Part shown: positions 6,403-10,384 of the stretch, in pieces
Layout: the number at the start of each line of letters is the position of its first letter
Position numbering within the stretch: position 1 is the first letter of the stretch
NCBI GenBank assembly: GCA_007130745.1
Contig: SLRW01000041.1
Span: 1 to 10,384 of the forward strand
Reading direction: 5' to 3'
DNA: 10,384 bases
Source: Gammaproteobacteria bacterium
GTDB taxonomy: Bacteria; Pseudomonadota; Gammaproteobacteria; UBA5335; SLRW01
Translations under genes and position numbers: made by a program
The notes under the pieces: generated by a model
Seen by the model: only the letters and a program-made list of their open reading frames with translations
What the model was told of the DNA's origin: nothing
Databases searched by the model: none

Positions 6403-7842
6403 ATGGATGACACGCTGCGTTGTGATTATCACCCGCGCGAAGCCGCGCGCTGGCAATGCGCCGATTGCGCGCGCGCCTATTGTCGCACTTGTGCTTACTG
6501 CAGTGAAAAGCCGCATTCATCCGCCCCGGACGCGGGTCCGCCGTGTCCCCTATGCAGCGCTCCCACCGAGTCGGTGGGCCACGCCAACACCATTGTGCCG
6601 TTCTGGCAGCGCATCCCCGATTTTTTCCGCTATCCCTCGCATCCGCGTGCGCTGGCTTATATGGGGGCGCTGGCCCTGATTACCACCCTGGCGCCACGGA
6701 TGGGGCTGCTCGGGGTGTTGCTGGTGTTTATCGTGATGGTGGTGTTTGTGCGCTACGCCTACGCCACTCTGGAGCATACCGCCCGCGGGCATATTGAGCC
6801 GCCGCCGGTGGATATGGACATGGTGACCCAGCGACTGGGTGTGGCCTTCCAGCAGATTGCCGTGTTTTTTCTGTTGTGGTTCGCCGCAGCGCTGGCGATC
6901 GCTTTTCTGGGCCCGTTGGGCTTCGTTCTGGCTTTTTTCTTTGTTCTGGCGCTGCCCGCTACGGTGATGTTGCTGGCCATGGAAGGTCGGGTGCTGGTGG
7001 CGGCTAATCCACTGCGGCATGTGGGCCTGATCAGTAGTGTGGGTTGGCTCTATCTGGCGCTATGTCTGTTTCTTGTTTTGCTATCAGGCGGCTCGGCGGT
7101 GATTACCAATCTGTCAGCGGCGGTGTTGCCCATGGGCGGGGTGATGTTTGTGGCTAATTTCACCGGCATGTATTTCACCCTGGTCATGTTTACCCTGATG
7201 GGCTATGTGGTGTACCAGTATCATGAGGTGCTGGGTTTTGACGTGGATCAGGAAAACGAGGCCGAAGGCGAGGATATGCGTGCCGCCGATCCGGCGATCA
7301 CCCGTTCGCATATCCTGGTTTGCGAGGGTCAGGCGAAAGCAGCCCTGGATACATTGTCAGAGCGCATGCGCAGCGGCAGTCCGGATCCCGGGCTGCGCGA
7401 ACGTTTTCAGCGGTTGCTGGTGCTGGCGGGCGACGGCACCCGGCTGGCGGGCCACAGCAAAAGCTATATCCGTCGCCTGGTGGAGGAACAAAAAACCGGC
7501 AAGGCTCTGGCAGTTTACCGCGATTGTCTGAGGCAGGTACCGGATTTTGATCTGGAGGATTCCCGTCTGGTGGTAGCGTTGATACAGGCCGCGGGGCGCG
7601 AACGGGCCTGGGATCTGGTGCTGAATCTGGCGCGCGGTTTCCGTGAACGCTACCCCGGCAACAAGCGAATTCCGGAGGTGTATTTTCTGGCTGCCCAGGC
7701 GCTGAGCGAGGGCCAGGGCAAGGATGAGCGGGCCAGCTCGATTATCCGCCAGTTGCTGGAAAAATACCCCGGTCATGTCCGGGCCGAAGAAATGCAGCGG
7801 TATCAGGCGGCGCTGGAAAAACTCCAGGCAGCCCGCAGCTAG
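6403..7842 (+). CDS. Membrane protein with N-terminal treble-clef-like zinc finger and C-terminal helical repeats
   Basis: This encodes 479 residues from the ATG at 6403. Residues 7-51 are a Cys/His cluster with B-box/treble-clef-like spacing: C7 and H10, C19 and C22, C27 and C30, C33, then C48 and C51 (CPLC), enough for two zinc ions. Residues 82-275 are polytopic, with about six helices near 83-98, 102-121, 149-170, 171-192, 206-228 and 245-272. The general style recalls DUF4013-like membrane domains, but I am not certain of the family. Residues 280-300 form an acidic linker, and 298-475 are TPR-like helical repeats (KALAVYRDCLRQVP, AWDLVLNLARGF, IIRQLLEKYPG). An even helix count puts the zinc finger and repeats on the same, cytoplasmic, side. 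The tail resembles the tail of the convergent rhomboid protease whose stop is 3 bases away. There is no enzyme motif. It may act as a receptor or adaptor. Confidence 0.85.
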   Translation: MDDTLRCDYHPREAARWQCADCARAYCRTCAYCSEKPHSSAPDAGPPCPLCSAPTESVGHANTIVPFWQRIPDFFRYPSHPRALAYMGALALITTLAPRMGLLGVLLVFIVMVVFVRYAYATLEHTARGHIEPPPVDMDMVTQRLGVAFQQIAVFFLLWFAAALAIAFLGPLGFVLAFFFVLALPATVMLLAMEGRVLVAANPLRHVGLISSVGWLYLALCLFLVLLSGGSAVITNLSAAVLPMGGVMFVANFTGMYFTLVMFTLMGYVVYQYHEVLGFDVDQENEAEGEDMRAADPAITRSHILVCEGQAKAALDTLSERMRSGSPDPGLRERFQRLLVLAGDGTRLAGHSKSYIRRLVEEQKTGKALAVYRDCLRQVPDFDLEDSRLVVALIQAAGRERAWDLVLNLARGFRERYPGNKRIPEVYFLAAQALSEGQGKDERASSIIRQLLEKYPGHVRAEEMQRYQAALEKLQAARS

Positions 7843-7848
7843 TAGCTA
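7838..7848. repeat. Small dyad spanning both convergent stop codons
   Basis: AGCTAGTAGCT is a perfect 5-1-5 dyad that contains the TAG of the zinc-finger gene, a second TAG directly after it, and the TAG of the rhomboid gene on the other strand. It has no T-run and is too short for a convincing terminator. Confidence 0.4.
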
Positions 7849-9357
7849 TTCCTGTGGCTGTTTGTGCCATTGCAGCATTTTTTCTGCCTGCTGTCCGTCT
7901 TCCGTCCCGGCAAAGCGTTCGGCCAGCAGTTGCAGCCAGGCGCGACTTTCTTTGGCTGCGCGGGCCTTGTGTCGGGCCCGGGCGAGTTGCAGGATAATAT
8001 TCGGCAAGCGCCGACTGGCCCGGGGCCGCTTGAGCAACAAGCGGATGATGTTTTCAGCCTCTTCCAGATAGCCCCCTTTGACGAAGGCTTGCGCCAGGTG
8101 GGTGTATTGCTCCGGCGGGATTCTGACCCCGGGTCGGGCCCGTTTGAGGTAATCCCTGAAAGTGTTGTGTACCAGCTGAACGGTGGCAGGGTCGGTTTCA
8201 GGTAGTGAGAGGATCTTGCCCGCTGCCTCATGATAGGCCTCGCTGTCCGGTCGGAAGCGGGTGACGGCGTAGAGCTGGCGCAGGATTTTCTGGTTACCCG
8301 GGTCCTGTTCGTGCAGCTTTTGCAGCAAGGGCCGCGCTTCTTCGAGGCGCAACCGTTCCACCAGCGCCATGGCGCGGGCATGTTCGCCCAGGCTTTCATC
8401 TTCCTGCGCCGGCGCATCCATGAATTCGGTGTTTACCGGGGCGTCGATACTGCGGTGGGTGCCGGCGATCAGCGCCCCGCCGAGAAAGCCGCCAATATGT
8501 GCGAAATAGGCAATATTGCTTTCCGGGTTGTTCCAGATCCGGAACAGCTCAATACCGACCCAGAGAGGCAGCATGATCAGCGCCGGGGCGCGTACAAAAC
8601 CAAAATAAAACAATATGGAATAGAAAAAACGGATGCGGCGCAGACCATAAATGACTGCAAAAGCACCCATGATCGCGGAGATGGCGCCCGAGGCGCCAAC
8701 CAGCGGCACGGCGCTGGACAGGTTGAGTAGCCAGTGCAGGCTGACGGCGGCTACGCCGCCCAGCACATAGGCGCCGATAAAGGCCCGGCGGCCCAGGGCC
8801 ATTTCCACCAGATAGCCTACGATCAACAGAAACACCATGTTACCCAGCAAGTGCATGAAATTGCTGTGCAGAAACATATGGGAAAACAGACTCGTCACTG
8901 AGGGTTCGGCCGGACGGAAGCCATAACGCCAGCTCACCCAGCGGTCCATAATGCTTTCAACTTCCGCGCGCTGTAATTGCCAGGTGTCGTACTCCGGGTG
9001 CGCGGGGGTAATGATTTCATCGTTGAGCAAGGCCTTCCGGAAGCGCCCGTCAACTTGCATGTCGAAGAAAATACCGGCGGCGTCGCTGTCATCTTCCGGC
9101 GGTGGCGGGGAACCATCCAGCCAGAGCCGGACCTCGAGAGCCTCATGGCGCCTGTCTTGCGCTTCCAGCCAGTTTGCCCGGGCGGGAAACTCGATTTGTG
9201 GCAGATCGGATTCCATGTAATGGAAATACGCGTCGATATCATGCCGGTCGCCGCCCTGCAGAAAAAAGAACACAAAACAGTTGATCAGCACCAGCGCCAG
9301 GGTGAGGACCGGCGGGTTGGACAGGTCAATCTTGCGATCGGCAGGGAGGATAATCAT
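7846..9357 (-). CDS. Rhomboid protease with long first loop and C-terminal helical-repeat domain
   Basis: This 503-residue protein has a rhomboid core. MFLHSNFMHLLGN gives H169 and N173 (helix 2), GASG at 221-224 gives the nucleophile S223, and YFAHIGG gives the base H287. The first helix (about 15-34) is followed by some 120 hydrophilic residues (35-155), acidic with a PPPPEDD stretch, before helix 2. Rhomboids of the GlpG type have their N-terminus in the cytoplasm, so this loop should be periplasmic. Remaining helices lie near 156-185, 192-210, 220-238, 245-272 and 282-299. Residues 325-500 are TPR-like helices (LEEARPLLQKLHEQDPG, YLEEAENIIRLLLK, LQLLAERFAG), probably cytoplasmic. This tail resembles that of the convergent zinc-finger protein. 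The ATG at 9355-9357 has a weak ribosome site, overlapped by a GGAATCCATTCC dyad at 9362-9373. Its own promoter probably lies in the 68 bases before it, but none is clear. Confidence 0.92.
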   Translation of the reverse strand: MIILPADRKIDLSNPPVLTLALVLINCFVFFFLQGGDRHDIDAYFHYMESDLPQIEFPARANWLEAQDRRHEALEVRLWLDGSPPPPEDDSDAAGIFFDMQVDGRFRKALLNDEIITPAHPEYDTWQLQRAEVESIMDRWVSWRYGFRPAEPSVTSLFSHMFLHSNFMHLLGNMVFLLIVGYLVEMALGRRAFIGAYVLGGVAAVSLHWLLNLSSAVPLVGASGAISAIMGAFAVIYGLRRIRFFYSILFYFGFVRAPALIMLPLWVGIELFRIWNNPESNIAYFAHIGGFLGGALIAGTHRSIDAPVNTEFMDAPAQEDESLGEHARAMALVERLRLEEARPLLQKLHEQDPGNQKILRQLYAVTRFRPDSEAYHEAAGKILSLPETDPATVQLVHNTFRDYLKRARPGVRIPPEQYTHLAQAFVKGGYLEEAENIIRLLLKRPRASRRLPNIILQLARARHKARAAKESRAWLQLLAERFAGTEDGQQAEKMLQWHKQPQE

Positions 9358-9425
9358 GGCTGGAATCCATTCCCGAGGCAGTTGTTATGGCGCTTACGCT
9401 AGCCGAGGCACCGGAGCAGGGCAAG

Positions 9426-10328
9426 TCAGGACGGGGCCATGTTCCCGGCTACCGCTGTGCGCAGCAGCTCGCCGAGATAGTCTAGCCCGGGGCCGCCGGC
9501 TTCCGGGTCGGCGAAGACCAGATACAGGGTGGCCCTGCGTTCGGCCCCTTCTTTCAGGGGCAAGGGGCGCAGTGCGCCGGCGGCCAGTTCCTCACGAATG
9601 CTTTGCTCGGGATACCAGGCAAAGCCCAGCCCCATGCATGCGGCGCGAATCCATGTGGCCTTGTGACTGACGGTCCAGCGCTGACTGGCGCCCTGCCAGG
9701 CTCCGTCGCGGGTACGGCGGATGCCGCTGTCACGCATGATCAGATGGCGATGGGCGCGCAGGTCATCCAGCGTGAGTCGGCGATTGAGCTGGTGCAGGGG
9801 ATGGGCGGGCGCGGCCACGGCAATAAACCGGACCTGCATCAGCGGGTCACCCAGAAAGCCCGGCGGCACCTGTGAGCAAATCGCCAGATCCACCCGGTGT
9901 TCCAGCAATAGCTCGTCGGTGCCGCCCAGCACCGATTCATGCAGGTCCACCCGGGTGTGCGGGTGTGCCTTGCCAAATTGCGCCAGGCAGTGCAGCAACA
10001 GCCAGGTGGGAAAGATGCTCTCCACCGCCAGGCGCAGTTGCGCCTGGCCGCCTGCGGCCAGGCTGCTTGCGACCTGTTCGAGGCGCTCAGCCTCGTCGAT
10101 CAGCGCTCGGCCACGACGATAGAGTACGGCACCGGCATCAGTCAGGCGCGCCTTGCGGCCCTCGATGGTGAAAAGCCTGAGTCCCAGGCGGGATTCGATC
10201 TGGTGTACGGCGTGGCTGATGCTGGACTGGCTGCGGTGCAGGGCCGTGGCTGCGCGCGCGTAGCCGTCATGGTCCACCACCGCGACCAGGGCTCGCCATT
10301 GATCCAGTGACACACGGGGTTGTGGCAT
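9426..10328 (-). CDS. LysR-family transcriptional regulator
   Basis: This encodes 300 residues, the usual LysR length. Residues 7-66 are the winged helix-turn-helix: SLDQWRALVAVVDHDGYARA, then AATALHRSQSSISHAVHQIE as the helix-turn-helix, and LGLRLFTIEGRKARLTDAG as the wing. A linker helix follows (about 68-92). Residues 93-295 form the periplasmic-binding-protein-like effector domain, with the usual LRLAVE start, DLAI mid-strand and a GLGFAWYPE segment. The protein should bind DNA as a tetramer and respond to a small ligand. The start chosen is the ATG at 10326-10328, with GGAG 5 bases upstream. The GTG at 10332-10334 in the same frame is less likely. A LysR-type operator dyad at 10355-10369 suggests autoregulation and control of a divergent gene beyond the window. 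The next gene downstream is the rhomboid, 68 bases on. The ligand is not predictable. Confidence 0.95.
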   Translation of the reverse strand: MPQPRVSLDQWRALVAVVDHDGYARAATALHRSQSSISHAVHQIESRLGLRLFTIEGRKARLTDAGAVLYRRGRALIDEAERLEQVASSLAAGGQAQLRLAVESIFPTWLLLHCLAQFGKAHPHTRVDLHESVLGGTDELLLEHRVDLAICSQVPPGFLGDPLMQVRFIAVAAPAHPLHQLNRRLTLDDLRAHRHLIMRDSGIRRTRDGAWQGASQRWTVSHKATWIRAACMGLGFAWYPEQSIREELAAGALRPLPLKEGAERRATLYLVFADPEAGGPGLDYLGELLRTAVAGNMAPS

Positions 10329-10333
10329 ACCCA

Positions 10334-10337
10334 CTCC
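10334..10337 (-). promoter_or_regulatory. Ribosome binding site of the LysR regulator
   Basis: GGAG on the minus strand lies 5 bases before the ATG at 10326-10328. It overlaps the alternative GTG start, which favours the ATG. Confidence 0.6.
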
Positions 10338-10354
10338 ATAGCAATGTCTAATAT

Positions 10355-10369
10355 ATCTAATAATTAGAT
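10355..10369. promoter_or_regulatory. LysR-type operator dyad (ATC-N9-GAT)
   Basis: ATCTAATAATTAGAT has perfect 7-base arms around a single base, in an AT-rich stretch unlike the rest of the window. It fits the ATC-N9-GAT form of LysR-family boxes, which also contains the general T-N11-A spacing. It lies 27 bases before the start codon of the LysR gene. A possible minus-strand -10 element (TATATT) abuts it on the gene side, so bound protein would likely repress its own gene. A divergent target gene is expected past 10384. Confidence 0.65.
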
Positions 10370-10384
10370 CATAAAAGCCGAAAT

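Noticed and set aside
7846..7900. Rho-independent terminator after the zinc-finger gene
   Set aside because: A T-run occurs at about 7876-7882, but the flanking stem is only three bases (CAG/CTG) and sits inside the rhomboid coding sequence.
7839..8417. 192-codon minus-strand frame overlapping the rhomboid tail
   Set aside because: It is a shifted-frame shadow of the 503-residue rhomboid. The real frame continues intact through the whole gene, so there is no frameshift to explain.
1..10384. CRISPR arrays, tRNA or rRNA genes, insertion sequence ends, phage attachment sites
   Set aside because: Both strands were read by eye. No regularly spaced repeats, RNA gene folds, transposase motifs or terminal inverted repeats were found.

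Overview
This GC-rich window, with dense genes and short or overlapping junctions, looks like the chromosome of a gammaproteobacterium. Pointers are the pairing of a rhomboid protease with FAA1-type acyl-CoA ligases, a canonical LipA, a LysR regulator and the DUF2845 and DUF3047 envelope families. The genus cannot be named from sequence alone. No RNA gene, insertion sequence, CRISPR array or phage gene was seen, and no gene-free stretch exceeds 135 bases.

Layout. (1) Bases 1-380, plus strand: the C-terminal end of an FAA1-type acyl-CoA ligase that begins outside the window. (2) Bases 371-4975, minus strand: a tightly packed run read in the order lipA (lipoyl synthase), a complete acyl-CoA ligase, a compact six-helix rhomboid protease, a PaaI-type hot-dog thioesterase and a conserved protein of unknown function. 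Gaps are 50, 18, 48 and 4 bases. The last gene overlaps the plus-strand ligase fragment tail to tail by 10 bases. (3) Bases 4976-5108: a divergent promoter region with three closely spaced inverted repeats, one enclosing the lipA start codon. (4) Bases 5109-7842, plus strand: a three-gene run of an exported protein with two DUF2845 repeats, an exported DUF3047 protein joined by an ATGA overlap, and a zinc-finger, polytopic membrane protein with a cytoplasmic helical-repeat tail. (5) Bases 7846-9357, minus strand: a large rhomboid protease with a long loop after its first helix and its own helical-repeat tail. (6) Bases 9426-10328, minus strand: a LysR regulator, with a near-perfect LysR-type operator just upstream at the window edge.

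How the genes may work together. The minus-strand run combines lipoate assembly, fatty-acid activation and acyl-CoA hydrolysis, so a fatty-acid/acyl-thioester theme is likely, with a membrane protease carried along. The most interesting part is the convergent pair at 6403-9357. The zinc-finger membrane protein and the large rhomboid protease are 3 bases apart and appear to carry related C-terminal helical domains, probably both on the cytoplasmic face. This suggests a two-component membrane proteolysis or quality-control module that I do not recognise as a described system.
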